Positions 17,712 through 26,969 of a stretch of 64,000 nt of DNA are shown one piece after another. This stretch comes from Pantoea cypripedii (lineage in GTDB: Bacteria > Pseudomonadota > Gammaproteobacteria > Enterobacterales > Enterobacteriaceae): contig NZ_MLJI01000001.1 of assembly GCF_002095535.1 (NCBI RefSeq), positions 2,903,832-2,967,831 on the forward strand. The letters run 5' to 3'. The notes beneath the pieces were generated by a model. That model was not told the DNA's origin. It did no database searches and was given only the letters and a program-made list of their open reading frames with translations. The position numbers were made by a program, and so were the translations under genes. Position 1 is the stretch's first letter. Every line of letters starts with the position of its first letter.

Positions 17712-19997
17712 ATGAACCAAAGTCTGCTCGTTACTAAACGCGATGGCCGCCAGGAGCGCATTGATCTCGACAAAATTCACCGTGTACTGGACTGGGCAGC
17801 CGAAGGGCTGAACAACGTTTCAGTGTCACAGGTTGAACTGCGTTCTCACATTCAGTTCTATGATGGGATTCGGACCTCCGACATCCATGAGACCATCATC
17901 AAGGCCGCTGCAGACCTTATTTCTCGCGATGCCCCGGATTACCAGTACCTCGCCGCACGCCTGGCGATTTTCCATCTGCGCAAAAAAGCCTACGGCCAGT
18001 TTGAGCCGCCGACGCTGTTCGACCAGGTAGTCAAAATGGTCGAGATGGGCAAATACGATCGCCATCTGCTGGAAGACTACAGCAAAGAAGAATTCGAGCA
18101 GATGGACGGCTTTATTGACCACTGGCGCGACATGAACTTCTCCTACGCCGCAGTGAAGCAGCTGGAAGGGAAATACCTGGCACAGAACCGTGTGACCGGT
18201 GAAATCTACGAGAGCGCGCAGTTCCTGTATATTCTGGTGGCTGCCTGCCTGTTCTCCGGCTATCCGCGCGACACGCGCATGGATTACGTCAAGCGTTTCT
18301 ATGACGCGGTTTCTACCTTCAAGATTTCGCTGCCGACGCCCATTATGTCCGGTGTCCGTACCCCGACGCGTCAGTTCAGCTCTTGCGTATTGATCGAATG
18401 TGGCGACAGCCTGGATTCCATCAACGCCACGTCCAGCGCCATTGTGAAATACGTTTCCCAACGTGCCGGTATCGGTATCAACGCCGGTCGCATCCGTGCG
18501 CTGGGCAGCCCGATCCGCGGCGGTGAAGCGTTCCACACCGGTTGTATCCCGTTCTACAAACACTTCCAGACCGCAGTCAAATCCTGCTCGCAGGGTGGCG
18601 TGCGCGGTGGTGCAGCGACCCTGTTCTACCCGATGTGGCATCTGGAAGTTGAAAGCCTGCTGGTGTTGAAAAACAACCGTGGCGTCGAAGGCAACCGCGT
18701 CCGTCATATGGACTACGGTGTGCAGATCAACAAGCTGATGTACCAGCGCCTGCTGAAAGGTGAAGATATCACTCTGTTCAGCCCGTCTGACGTGCCTGGC
18801 CTGTATGATGCCTTCTTCGCCGATCAGGACGAATTTGAGCGTCTGTACACCACTTACGAGAAAGACGACAGCATCCGTAAACAGCGCGTGAAAGCGGTCG
18901 ATCTGTTCTCGCTGATGATGCAGGAACGTGCCTCAACTGGCCGTATCTACATCCAGAACGTTGACCACTGCAACACCCACAGCCCGTTTGATCCGGCTAT
19001 TGCGCCAGTGCGTCAGTCTAACCTGTGCCTGGAAATCGCCCTGCCGACCAAGCCGCTGGATGATGTTAACGACGAAAACGGTGAAATCGCCCTGTGTACG
19101 CTGTCTGCGTTCAACCTCGGTGCGATTGACAGCCTCGACGATCTGGAAGAACTGGCAATCCTGGCCGTACGCGCGCTGGATGCCCTGCTCGACTACCAGG
19201 ATTACCCGATCCCGGCCGCCAAACGTGGCGCTATGGGTCGTCGTACCCTGGGTATTGGTGTGATCAACTTCGCTTACTACCTGGCGAAAAACGGTGTTCG
19301 TTATTCCGATGGCAGCGCCAACAACCTGACGCACAGAACCTTCGAAGCCATTCAGTACTACCTGCTGAAGGCGTCTAACGAACTGGCGAAAGAGCAAGGT
19401 GCCTGCCCGTGGTTCAACGAAACTACCTATGCGCAGGGCATTCTGCCGACCGATACCTATAAAAAGGATCTCGACAGTATCTGCAACGAGCCGCTGCATC
19501 TCGACTGGGAAACGCTGCGTGAGTCGATCAAAACCCACGGCCTGCGTAACTCCACGCTGTCCGCGCTGATGCCGTCTGAGACTTCCTCGCAGATTTCGAA
19601 CGCCACCAACGGCATCGAACCACCGCGCGGTCATATCAGCATCAAAGCCTCGAAAGATGGCATCCTGCGCCAGGTGGTGCCGGAGTATGAGCGTCTGAAA
19701 GATCAGTACGAACTGCTGTGGGAAATGCCTTCCAACGACGGCTATTTACAGCTGGTTGGCGTGATGCAGAAGTTTATCGACCAGGCAATTTCGTCGAACA
19801 CCAACTACGATCCGAACCGCTTCGCCAACGGCAAAGTGCCGATGAAGCAGTTGCTGAAAGATCTGCTGACCGCTTACAAGTTTGGCGTGAAAACCCTGTA
19901 CTACCAAAACACCCGTGACGGTGCTGAGGATGCGCAGGACGATCTGGCCCCGTCCATTCAGGATGACGGCTGCGAAAGCGGCGCTTGTAAGATTTAA
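17712..19997 (+). CDS. nrdA: Ribonucleotide reductase class Ia, large subunit
   Basis: This 761-residue alpha subunit (also 761 in E. coli) reduces ribonucleoside diphosphates to deoxyribonucleotides aerobically. The N-terminal ATP-cone begins LLVTKRDGRQERIDLDKIHR. The active-site cysteines are present, including the one in FSSCVLIECGD, the thiyl-radical Cys in SNLCLEIALP with the NLCLE signature, and the C-terminal redox pair in CESGACKI. It is followed by nrdB and yfaE in the usual operon. Regulation is probably by NrdR and DnaA through the sites just upstream. Confidence 0.99.
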   Translation: MNQSLLVTKRDGRQERIDLDKIHRVLDWAAEGLNNVSVSQVELRSHIQFYDGIRTSDIHETIIKAAADLISRDAPDYQYLAARLAIFHLRKKAYGQFEPPTLFDQVVKMVEMGKYDRHLLEDYSKEEFEQMDGFIDHWRDMNFSYAAVKQLEGKYLAQNRVTGEIYESAQFLYILVAACLFSGYPRDTRMDYVKRFYDAVSTFKISLPTPIMSGVRTPTRQFSSCVLIECGDSLDSINATSSAIVKYVSQRAGIGINAGRIRALGSPIRGGEAFHTGCIPFYKHFQTAVKSCSQGGVRGGAATLFYPMWHLEVESLLVLKNNRGVEGNRVRHMDYGVQINKLMYQRLLKGEDITLFSPSDVPGLYDAFFADQDEFERLYTTYEKDDSIRKQRVKAVDLFSLMMQERASTGRIYIQNVDHCNTHSPFDPAIAPVRQSNLCLEIALPTKPLDDVNDENGEIALCTLSAFNLGAIDSLDDLEELAILAVRALDALLDYQDYPIPAAKRGAMGRRTLGIGVINFAYYLAKNGVRYSDGSANNLTHRTFEAIQYYLLKASNELAKEQGACPWFNETTYAQGILPTDTYKKDLDSICNEPLHLDWETLRESIKTHGLRNSTLSALMPSETSSQISNATNGIEPPRGHISIKASKDGILRQVVPEYERLKDQYELLWEMPSNDGYLQLVGVMQKFIDQAISSNTNYDPNRFANGKVPMKQLLKDLLTAYKFGVKTLYYQNTRDGAEDAQDDLAPSIQDDGCESGACKI

Positions 19998-20001
19998 TTA
20001 A

Positions 20002-20026
20002 AGGGCGGAGCTCGCGGCTCCGCCCT
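20002..20026 (+). promoter_or_regulatory. nrdA-nrdB intergenic hairpin
   Basis: Perfect 10-bp stem AGGGCGGAGC / GCTCCGCCCT with loop TCGCG, 4 bases after the nrdA stop and followed by a weak pyrimidine tract. It may lower read-through or protect the 3' end of nrdA RNA, changing the alpha-to-beta ratio. Confidence 0.6.
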
Positions 20027-20075
20027 CCTGTTTCGGGGTCGACAGCTGTCGGCCCGTTCACATTTGGACATCCCT

Positions 20076-21206
20076 ATGGCTTACACCACATTCTCGCAAA
20101 CCAAGAATGACCAGCTGAAAGAGCCGATGTTTTTCGGTCAGTCAGTCAACGTTGCCCGTTTCGATCAGCAGAAATATGACATCTTCGAAAAGCTGATCGA
20201 GAAGCAACTCTCCTTCTTCTGGCGTCCGGAAGAAGTGGACGTTTCCCGCGATCGCATCGACTATCAGGCGCTGCCGGAACACGAGAAACACATTTTTATC
20301 AGCAACCTGAAGTATCAGACGCTGCTGGATTCGATTCAGGGTCGTAGCCCGAACGTCGCGCTGTTGCCGCTGATCTCGATCCCGGAACTGGAAACCTGGA
20401 TTGAAACCTGGGCGTTCTCCGAGACCATCCACTCGCGCTCCTATACCCACATCATCCGCAACATCGTTAACGATCCGGCGCTGGTGTTTGATGACATCGT
20501 GACTAACGAGCAGATCCTCGCCCGTGCGCAGGATATCTCGAAGTACTACGATGACCTGATTGAGATGACCAGCTACTGGCATCTGCTGGGTGAAGGCACT
20601 CACGAGGTTGCGGGCAAAACCGTCACCGTTGATCTACGCAGCCTGAAGAAGCAGCTCTATATCTGTCTGATGAGCGTCAACGCGCTGGAAGCGATTCGCT
20701 TCTATGTCAGCTTCGCCTGCTCCTTTGCTTTTGCCGAGCGCGAGCTGATGGAAGGTAACGCCAAAATCATCCGCCTGATTGCCCGTGATGAAGCGCTGCA
20801 CCTGACCGGGACTCAGCATATGCTGAACCTGATGCGCACCGGTGAAGACGATCCGGAAATGAAAGAGATTGCGGCAGAGTGCCGTGACGAATGCTTTGAC
20901 CTGTTCAAGAAAGCAGCCGAGCAGGAAAAAGAGTGGGCAGAATATCTGTTCAGCGGCGGCTCGATGATCGGCCTGAACAAAGACATTCTGTGCCAGTACA
21001 TCGAATACATCACCAATATTCGTATGCAGGCGGTCGGTCTTGATCTGCCTTTCCAGACCCGCTCCAACCCGATTCCGTGGATCAACAGCTGGCTGGTGTC
21101 TGATAACGTGCAGGTTGCACCGCAGGAAGTGGAAGTCAGCTCTTATCTGGTGGGTCAGATCGACTCTGAAGTGGGCGAAGACGACTTCAACGATTTCCAG
21201 CTGTAA
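20076..21206 (+). CDS. nrdB: Ribonucleotide reductase class Ia, small subunit
   Basis: This 376-residue beta subunit carries the diiron-tyrosyl radical cofactor. Iron ligands are seen in the [18 protein letters not shown] helix and in [17 protein letters not shown]. The C-terminus [11 protein letters not shown] is the tail that docks on NrdA. The ATG at 20076 is chosen over one 12 bases upstream because it gives the exact family start [12 protein letters not shown] and the E. coli length of 376. It lies 78 bases after nrdA and 2 bases before yfaE. Confidence 0.99.
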   Translation: MAYTTFSQTKNDQLKEPMFFGQSVNVARFDQQKYDIFEKLIEKQLSFFWRPEEVDVSRDRIDYQALPEHEKHIFISNLKYQTLLDSIQGRSPNVALLPLISIPELETWIETWAFSETIHSRSYTHIIRNIVNDPALVFDDIVTNEQILARAQDISKYYDDLIEMTSYWHLLGEGTHEVAGKTVTVDLRSLKKQLYICLMSVNALEAIRFYVSFACSFAFAERELMEGNAKIIRLIARDEALHLTGTQHMLNLMRTGEDDPEMKEIAAECRDECFDLFKKAAEQEKEWAEYLFSGGSMIGLNKDILCQYIEYITNIRMQAVGLDLPFQTRSNPIPWINSWLVSDNVQVAPQEVEVSSYLVGQIDSEVGEDDFNDFQL

Positions 21207-21208
21207 GT

Positions 21209-21469
21209 ATGAGCCGTTCCGTCGTCATTCTGCGCAGCTCTGGCACCCGGCTGGAGTGCGCAGAAGAACATCCCAACCTGCTCACTACGCTCGAAGCGCA
21301 TAACGTATGTGTTGAGTTCCAGTGCCGCGAAGGCTACTGCGGATCCTGCCGGATGCGTTTGCTGAAGGGCGAAGTGCAGTACGCTGAGACACCGCTGGCG
21401 TTTATTCAGCAGGGCGAGTTTTTGCCCTGCTGTTGTAAAGCCAAAGGCGAGATTGAGATCGAGCTGTAA
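21209..21469 (+). CDS. yfaE: YfaE, 2Fe-2S ferredoxin-like protein for NrdB cofactor maintenance
   Basis: This 86-residue plant-type ferredoxin has the cluster ligands in CREGYCGSCRMRLL plus a downstream Cys in LPCCCKAKG. In E. coli, YfaE supplies electrons to build and repair the NrdB diiron-tyrosyl cofactor. It begins 2 bases after the nrdB stop, so co-translation with nrdB is likely. Downstream, the operon runs into a cluster of REP-like palindromes. Confidence 0.96.
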   Translation: MSRSVVILRSSGTRLECAEEHPNLLTTLEAHNVCVEFQCREGYCGSCRMRLLKGEVQYAETPLAFIQQGEFLPCCCKAKGEIEIEL

Positions 21470-21483
21470 CTTTTGTTCGCTCT

Positions 21484-21554
21484 GTAGCGGCACGATTTAT
21501 CGTGCGGGGTTTCCCGCACCGTGCGCCGGATTGCGCGATAAATCGCGCCGCTAC
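21484..21554. repeat. REP-like palindromic element, copy 2
   Basis: Arms GTAGCGGCACGATTTATC and GATAAATCGCGCCGCTAC. First of three copies lying head to tail after yfaE. Confidence 0.9.
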
Positions 21555-21599
21555 GATAACTGCATAATTCAACTCCGCACTGAAATATCGCACCGGGCT

Positions 21600-21644
21600 G
21601 TAGCGGCACCGTGCGCCGGATTGCGCGATAAATCGCGCCGCTAC
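21600..21644. repeat. REP-like element, copy 3 (left arm shortened)
   Basis: Keeps the outer GTAGCGGCAC and a full right arm GATAAATCGCGCCGCTAC but lacks the CGATTTATC part of the left arm. The sequence CTGAAATATCGCACCGGGCT-type spacer before it is repeated before copy 4. Confidence 0.85.
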
Positions 21645-21689
21645 GATAACTGCCTAATTTAACTCCGTAGTGAAATATCGCACCGGGCT

Positions 21690-21761
21690 GTAGCGGCGTG
21701 ATTTATCACGCGGGGTTTAGCGGCACCGTGCGCTGCATTGCGCGATAAATCGCGCCGCTAC
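21690..21761. repeat. REP-like palindromic element, copy 4
   Basis: Left arm GTAGCGGCGTGATTTATC, right arm GATAAATCGCGCCGCTAC. It follows a near-identical copy of the roughly 46-bp spacer that precedes copy 3, so this cluster grew by tandem duplication. Confidence 0.85.
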
Positions 21762-21776
21762 GCGTGCATATATCAG

Positions 21777-22973
21777 CTACAGCTTCACGGTTTCCAGCAC
21801 ATCAATCCAGCCATGTCCGGTGCTGACTTCACTGCCATGCAGCCAGCGGCGCAGCATATTCATTGCCATCATCGCCACTACCTTCTGGCGAATCTCCAGA
21901 TTATGCCGCCCGTGGTTGAATTTCACCCGCTGACCCCAGCTGGCTTGCGGGGTGTGCAGCGCAATCGACACTTCTCCTTCGCGCAAAGTCCCCACTGCCA
22001 GCGCCACATCGGCCTGCTGCTGCGTGGCAAAATCGCGGATGCGCTGTACCTGCTGCTCCAGCGTTTCCGTCTGCTCTGGCAACACATTACCAGCCCGTAA
22101 CGGCACCTCAGCAGAAGCCAGCTGCCATTGCAGCAAGCCAGCGGTGTACGATTCGCTGATCGCCAGCGTCAACTCACGCGCTGCCAGCTCACGCGCCAGC
22201 AACGCCGGTAGGCCCTCGGTGCCGTGAAAAATGGTGCACTCCGCCAGTTGCAGTTTGACCTGCTGCCACACCTGCTCCATCGCCACACGCTGGCTGGCCG
22301 GACCGGTGAGTTTGATTTCAATAATCGGCATCGAGGAGCGATAGCCCATCACCACGCCTTCGGGTAACGGCAACGGCTCCAGTTCCGCCGCTAAATCGCT
22401 TTCGCCACGACCAAAGGTGGTCAGACGCAGGCACAAGGGTGGCTCCGGTAATTCAAAGCGTGCTTTCAGACGCGGCAGGATCTCCTGTTCGACCATCACT
22501 TTAAATTCGGAGGGGACGCCTGGGGTGAAGAAAATCCAGCAGCGATTGAGTTGCAGCGCAAAACCACAGGCGGTGCCGACCGGGTTATCAATCAGTTCAG
22601 CGTTGGCGGGAATTTCTGCCTGCTTACGGTTGCTCGGTGCCATGATGCGCCCACGTCCGGCAAACCAGGCTTCCATTTTTTCCAGCCATTCCTGATGCAG
22701 CACCAGATGGCTGCCGCTGGCCGTGGCCGCCGCGAGGGCGCTGAGATCGTCGCTGGTGGGACCAAGGCCACCGTTTACAATCAGCACATCGGCAATCTGG
22801 CTACGGCTCTGGAGCGCCTCCACCAGCGATGGCAGAGCATCCCCCACCGTGCTGCGGCTAGTCATCGGCAAACCGTGCTGAAACAACACATCAGCCAGCC
22901 AGGCAGCGTTGGTATCCACAATCTGCCCATGTAACACTTCATCGCCCGTTGAGAGCATTTCAACTCGTATCAC
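21777..22973 (-). CDS. CinA-like protein (YfaY family)
   Basis: This is a 398-residue protein. The N-terminal MoaB/MogA-like (COG1058) domain, about residues 1-165, starts VEMLSTGDEVLHGQIVDTNAAW and includes the VNGGLGPTSDDLSALA loop. The C-terminal CinA domain (about 245-398) is degenerate compared with NMN deamidases such as PncC. The protein closely matches E. coli YfaY; its physiological role is not established, and pyridine-nucleotide metabolism is the family association. The start is set at the GTG at 22973 because AAGGAG lies 7 bases upstream and the N-terminus MIRVEMLSTGDE then matches the family; an upstream ATG would add 19 atypical residues. It is convergent with yfaE across the REP cluster. 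Confidence 0.9.
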   Translation of the reverse strand: MIRVEMLSTGDEVLHGQIVDTNAAWLADVLFQHGLPMTSRSTVGDALPSLVEALQSRSQIADVLIVNGGLGPTSDDLSALAAATASGSHLVLHQEWLEKMEAWFAGRGRIMAPSNRKQAEIPANAELIDNPVGTACGFALQLNRCWIFFTPGVPSEFKVMVEQEILPRLKARFELPEPPLCLRLTTFGRGESDLAAELEPLPLPEGVVMGYRSSMPIIEIKLTGPASQRVAMEQVWQQVKLQLAECTIFHGTEGLPALLARELAARELTLAISESYTAGLLQWQLASAEVPLRAGNVLPEQTETLEQQVQRIRDFATQQQADVALAVGTLREGEVSIALHTPQASWGQRVKFNHGRHNLEIRQKVVAMMAMNMLRRWLHGSEVSTGHGWIDVLETVKL

Positions 22974-23106
22974 GTTTATTCTCCTTATTCCCTGTCGCTT
23001 TACTGTAGGAACCAGGCGAGAGAAACACAATCACTGTGGGTGCGGAAGCAGAGGATTTTCAGTAAGACAGGATGAATGGGCGCGAAGAATTCACGCCCGA
23101 AAAGCA

Positions 23107-23415
23107 TTAACGGCGGGCCAGCAGTAATCCTAAGAACAACCCGGCGGCGGCACCGATGCCAATCCCCTGCCAGGGCTTATCGTGCACATAATCATCGGCA
23201 CGATAAGCGGCTTTTTTCGCCCGATAGTAGTAGCTGTCAGAGGCCTGGCTGACGCGTGATTTCACCTCTTCCAGCGCCTGCTCCGCTTTGGTTTTCAGTT
23301 CGATGTACTTTTGATCGGCTGGATCGCCTGACGAACGCAGCACTTCTTCCAGCGTTTCGGTCAGCAAGGCCAGATCGTCATCAAGACGGCTTTCAAATTG
23401 ATCTGAAGATGACAT
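23107..23415 (-). CDS. elaB: ElaB, tail-anchored ribosome-associated membrane protein
   Basis: This 102-residue protein is of the ElaB/YqjD/DUF883 family. Residues 1-80 are charged and predicted helical or coiled-coil, with the conserved SGDPADQKY and VSQASDSYYYRAK stretches. The C-terminal segment GIGIGAAAGLFLGLLLARR is a single membrane anchor ending in Arg-Arg. In E. coli these proteins anchor to the inner membrane and bind ribosomes in stationary phase, under RpoS control. It lies alone between the cinA-like gene and divergent opgD. Confidence 0.95.
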   Translation of the reverse strand: MSSSDQFESRLDDDLALLTETLEEVLRSSGDPADQKYIELKTKAEQALEEVKSRVSQASDSYYYRAKKAAYRADDYVHDKPWQGIGIGAAAGLFLGLLLARR

Positions 23416-23689
23416 TACGCAGTTCCTCCATGTATTTAACTTACCTGTCGGTTAACTATAGTCACTAAAAACCAGAAGCGGCCAGGAATCGCCCGAGTTT
23501 CGTCGCCAAAGCGTAAAGATCTGAAATCTGCTTCGCTTCCCTGATTAATCTGATAAATTTCTTCCGACTGAATTTTTTCATTCGGCGACTGTCGTATCCC
23601 CCTGTAGCCTGAAGCTATCAGGTCTGAAATGTGTGCATGATGCACGGCAGTCACCTTAAACCCGAGCAGCTAAGGATTAGATTTCTGGC

Positions 23690-25348
23690 ATGAATCGTAG
23701 AAAGTTTATGAAAGCGTCAATGGCCCTCTCTGCCCTGAGCGGCATGACGGGTCTGTCCACGCTGTTTGCGCAGTCCGCCTGGGCCGATGATGGCATCGCC
23801 GACGGCACCGCGGTTCGCTTCGATTTCGATGTACTGAAAAAGAAAGCCGCCGCACTCGCCAAACAGCCCTGGGGTGGCGCGCCTGGCCCGCTGCCTGACA
23901 CCCTGGCCAATCTGACCCCGCAGGCCTATAACGAAATTCAGTACGACGCCAACCATTCGCTGTGGAATAACATCCCCAATCGCGAACTGGATGTGCAATT
24001 TTTCCACGTCGGCATGGGGTTTAAACGCCGTATCCAGATGTTTTCTGTCGATGCCGACAGCCGCGAAGCGCGTGAAATCCACTTCCGCCCGGAACTGTTC
24101 AACTACAACAACGCCAACGTTGATACCAAACAGCTGGTCGGCAAAACCGATCTTGGCTTTGCCGGTTTCCGTGCGTTTAAAAAGCCGGAGCTGGCACGGC
24201 GTGATATCGTCTCCTTCCTCGGTGCCAGCTACTTCCGCGCCGTCGATGAAACTTATCAATACGGCCTATCTGCCCGTGGCGTGGCGGTGAATACCTTCAG
24301 CAACGGTCATGAAGAGTTCCCTGACTTTACCGCCTTCTGGTTTGAAACGCCGAAAGCCGAAGACACCACCTTTGTGGTATATGCCTTGCTGGATGGTGCC
24401 AGCGTCACCGGTGCCTACAAGTTCACCATTCACTGCGAAGCAGAACGCGTGGTGATGGAGGTGGAAAACCACCTGTTTGCCCGCAACGAGATCCGTCAGC
24501 TGGGTATCGCGCCGATGACCAGCATGTTCAGTTGCGGCACCAACGAACGCCGGATGTGCAATACCTATCATCCGCAGATCCATGACTCCGATCGTCTGGC
24601 GATGTGGACCGGTAACGGCGAATGGATCGCCCGTCCGCTGAACAATCCGCAACGTTTGCAGTTCAACGCCTATCAGGATGAGAACCCGCGCGGCTTTGGC
24701 CTGTTACAGCTCAATCATGACTTTAAAGATTATCAGGATGTGATTGGCTGGTATGACAAACGTCCAAGCCTGTGGGTCGAGCCGATTGGCAAATGGGGCA
24801 AAGGGGCCATCAATCTGATGGAAATCCCCACCACCGGTGAAACGCTGGATAACATCGTTTGCTTCTGGCAACCGGCTGAACCGGTGAAAGCCGGCAGCGA
24901 ATTCAACTTCCAGTACAAACTGTACTGGAGTGGTCTGCCGCCGGTGCGTAGCGGTCTGGCGCGTGTTGATGCCACCCGTACCGGTATCGGTGGCTTCCCG
25001 GAAGGCTGGGCACCGGGCGAACATTTCCCGGATCAGTGGTGCCGCCGCTTTGCGGTGGATTTCGTCGGTGGCGACCTGAAAGCCGCTGCACCGAAGGGGA
25101 TCGAACCGGTGATCACCGTGTCAGCCGGTACCATTAAACAGGTTGAGATTCTCTACGTGGAACCGCTGAATGGCTACCGCATCCTGTTTGACTGGTATCC
25201 GAACAGCGATTCCACCAAGCCGGTGGATATGCGCCTGTTCCTGCGTACCAAAGACGAGACTCTGAGTGAAACCTGGTTGTATCAGTACTTCCCGCCGCCG
25301 CCAGATCAGCGTAAATACGTTGATGACCGGCAGATGACGCCGGGCTGA
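23690..25348 (+). CDS. opgD: OpgD (MdoD), periplasmic glucan biosynthesis protein D
   Basis: This 552-residue periplasmic protein acts in osmoregulated periplasmic glucan synthesis, shaping the beta-glucan backbone. The N-terminus [18 protein letters not shown] is a Tat signal (twin Arg then hydrophobic stretch) with a cleavage region near SAWADD. The rest matches the MdoG/OpgG family across its whole length ([33 protein letters not shown]). Start at 23690 with AAGGA about 12 bases upstream. A strong hairpin terminator follows within 10 bases of the stop. Confidence 0.97.
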   Translation: MNRRKFMKASMALSALSGMTGLSTLFAQSAWADDGIADGTAVRFDFDVLKKKAAALAKQPWGGAPGPLPDTLANLTPQAYNEIQYDANHSLWNNIPNRELDVQFFHVGMGFKRRIQMFSVDADSREAREIHFRPELFNYNNANVDTKQLVGKTDLGFAGFRAFKKPELARRDIVSFLGASYFRAVDETYQYGLSARGVAVNTFSNGHEEFPDFTAFWFETPKAEDTTFVVYALLDGASVTGAYKFTIHCEAERVVMEVENHLFARNEIRQLGIAPMTSMFSCGTNERRMCNTYHPQIHDSDRLAMWTGNGEWIARPLNNPQRLQFNAYQDENPRGFGLLQLNHDFKDYQDVIGWYDKRPSLWVEPIGKWGKGAINLMEIPTTGETLDNIVCFWQPAEPVKAGSEFNFQYKLYWSGLPPVRSGLARVDATRTGIGGFPEGWAPGEHFPDQWCRRFAVDFVGGDLKAAAPKGIEPVITVSAGTIKQVEILYVEPLNGYRILFDWYPNSDSTKPVDMRLFLRTKDETLSETWLYQYFPPPPDQRKYVDDRQMTPG

Positions 25349-25353
25349 TAAAC

Positions 25354-25385
25354 ATGGCGAGGTGCAAACCTCGCCATTATTTTTG
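25354..25385. terminator. opgD terminator overlapping the elaA stop
   Basis: Stem ATGGCGAGGT / ACCTCGCCAT with loop GCAA, followed by TATTTTT. The right arm shares its last base with the elaA stop codon (25377-25379), so the hairpin serves the convergent pair compactly. Confidence 0.85.
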
Positions 25386-25826
25386 CATGTCGATATGCGG
25401 AATATCATCTTCCAGATAGACGTCACTCACCGCGACAAAGCCATGGCGACCATAGAAAGATTGCAAATGCGCCTGGGCTGAGAGGAATTGCGTATGTTGC
25501 GGCCAGTGCTGCTGGCAAGCCTGCAACGCCTGGGTCATTAAACGGTTACCCAGATTGATACCGCGTGCGCGATCCGAAACGATAACACGACCTATCTTCA
25601 CCGGGCTTTGCGCATCCGCAGGTGATAACAGACGCGCGTAAGCCACCAGTTCATCGTTATACATGCCTAACAGATGACGATTCTCCGCCACCAGATCCTG
25701 CCCATCGACATCAAGGTACGGGCATTGCTGCTCCACCACAAACACTTCACTGCGCAGTGCCAGCAACGCATAAAGTTGTTGCAGGCTCAAATCACGATGA
25801 TGAATATCCAGCCAGTTAATTTCCAT
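25377..25826 (-). CDS. elaA: ElaA, GNAT-family acetyltransferase
   Basis: This 149-residue single-domain GNAT protein has the acetyl-CoA-binding segment VKIGRVIVSDRARGINLGNRLM around residues 78-98 (the R/Q-x-x-G-x-G/A region in modified form). The N-terminal LALRSEVFVVEQQCPYLDVDGQD is diagnostic of the ElaA subfamily. The substrate is unknown. It is convergent with opgD, and the MFS gene starts its 3' end 30 bases upstream on the same strand. Confidence 0.95.
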   Translation of the reverse strand: MEINWLDIHHRDLSLQQLYALLALRSEVFVVEQQCPYLDVDGQDLVAENRHLLGMYNDELVAYARLLSPADAQSPVKIGRVIVSDRARGINLGNRLMTQALQACQQHWPQHTQFLSAQAHLQSFYGRHGFVAVSDVYLEDDIPHIDMQK

Positions 25827-25856
25827 AAAGCCTCCTTGTTAGGCAGTTAATTTACC

Positions 25857-26969
25857 TCACGTACGCCGTTGTTGTAGCGCAAAACCGGTAAAAAAAGCAC
25901 ACAACAACGCCGCCAGCCACGGCAGACCGTGCAGCGTCAGCGACATCGCCAGCCCACCCAATGCCGGGCCAATAAAGGCGCCAATTCCCCAGGCCACTGA
26001 TAACGCGGCATAGGCCGCCGCCAGTTCCGAACCCTGAAAACGCTGCCCCACCAGGGTGATGATAACCGTGTAAATACCGACAAATACCCCACCCCAGCAA
26101 AACAGCAGCAACCGCGCCAGCCATAGCGATTGCAGCGCGAACGGCCAGGCCAGCGCCCCGAGGGTGGATAACGCCGCCAGCCAGACAATTAAGTGATGAC
26201 GATCCATGCGATCGGCCAGCCAGCCGATCGGGAGCTGCAACAGGATTGCCCCGACCATTAAAATGGTGATCAACGATGTCGCCTGCCCTTCAGACCAGCC
26301 AAGATTGATGGCGTACAGCGCCAGCAGATTCATTCCTGCGGCTTCCAGCGCCGCATTGAGGAGGGTGGCCGCCAGCGCCAGAGGTAACAAGCGCAGCCAG
26401 CGCGACAGTTTTCGTGGTGTTCCCTCTTCCGCGCTGAATCGCAGTTTGCCGCTGGCGCATAACGTCAACACCGCAAAGGCAGATAAGGCCGCGCCAGTGA
26501 TAAATGCGCCGTCACCACTGCCCTGTAACGTCAGAATAAAAGGACCGAGCGCGAATCCTGCTGACAGCATCGCGGTGTAAGTTGCCAGCATTTTTGCCCG
26601 GTTATGCTCCGCAGCTTGTTGATTCAGCCAGGTTTCCGTCACCACCAGAATCACTTCTGAGGCCATCCCCAGTAACAGCCGCAGCACGAAGCTGCTGCTA
26701 AGCGGCAGCACAGGAAAAAGGGTCAACAACAACACCGTGACCAGCAGCGACACGGTGAGTAAAAATTTCGGCGCAAAACGACGGATGAGAGCGGGCAATG
26801 CTGGCGCGATAAGCAGCACGCCCAGCGCATGCATTGCTGCGTTGATGCCGATTTGCGTTTCACCGTATCCCGCCTTTGATAACCGCAGCGCAATCAATGG
26901 CGCACTTAAGCCGTAGGTCAAACCAAAGATGGTAATGGCGATGAGGATCATTATGCGGTTACGCGTCAT
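25857..26969 (-). CDS. MFS transporter (YcaD-like)
   Basis: This 370-residue integral membrane protein has about 12 hydrophobic helices in two six-helix halves. The loop after helix 2 and the central LQLPIGWLADRMDRHH motif (a second-half counterpart of motif A) place it in the major facilitator superfamily, close to the YcaD/UMF group. The substrate cannot be inferred. Its ATG overlaps the stop of the upstream membrane-hydrolase gene by four bases (ATGA, 26966-26969), so the two are translated as a unit and probably act together. The only E. coli counterpart I recognise by family is YcaD, at another locus. Confidence 0.85.
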   Translation of the reverse strand: MTRNRIMILIAITIFGLTYGLSAPLIALRLSKAGYGETQIGINAAMHALGVLLIAPALPALIRRFAPKFLLTVSLLVTVLLLTLFPVLPLSSSFVLRLLLGMASEVILVVTETWLNQQAAEHNRAKMLATYTAMLSAGFALGPFILTLQGSGDGAFITGAALSAFAVLTLCASGKLRFSAEEGTPRKLSRWLRLLPLALAATLLNAALEAAGMNLLALYAINLGWSEGQATSLITILMVGAILLQLPIGWLADRMDRHHLIVWLAALSTLGALAWPFALQSLWLARLLLFCWGGVFVGIYTVIITLVGQRFQGSELAAAYAALSVAWGIGAFIGPALGGLAMSLTLHGLPWLAALLCAFFTGFALQQRRT

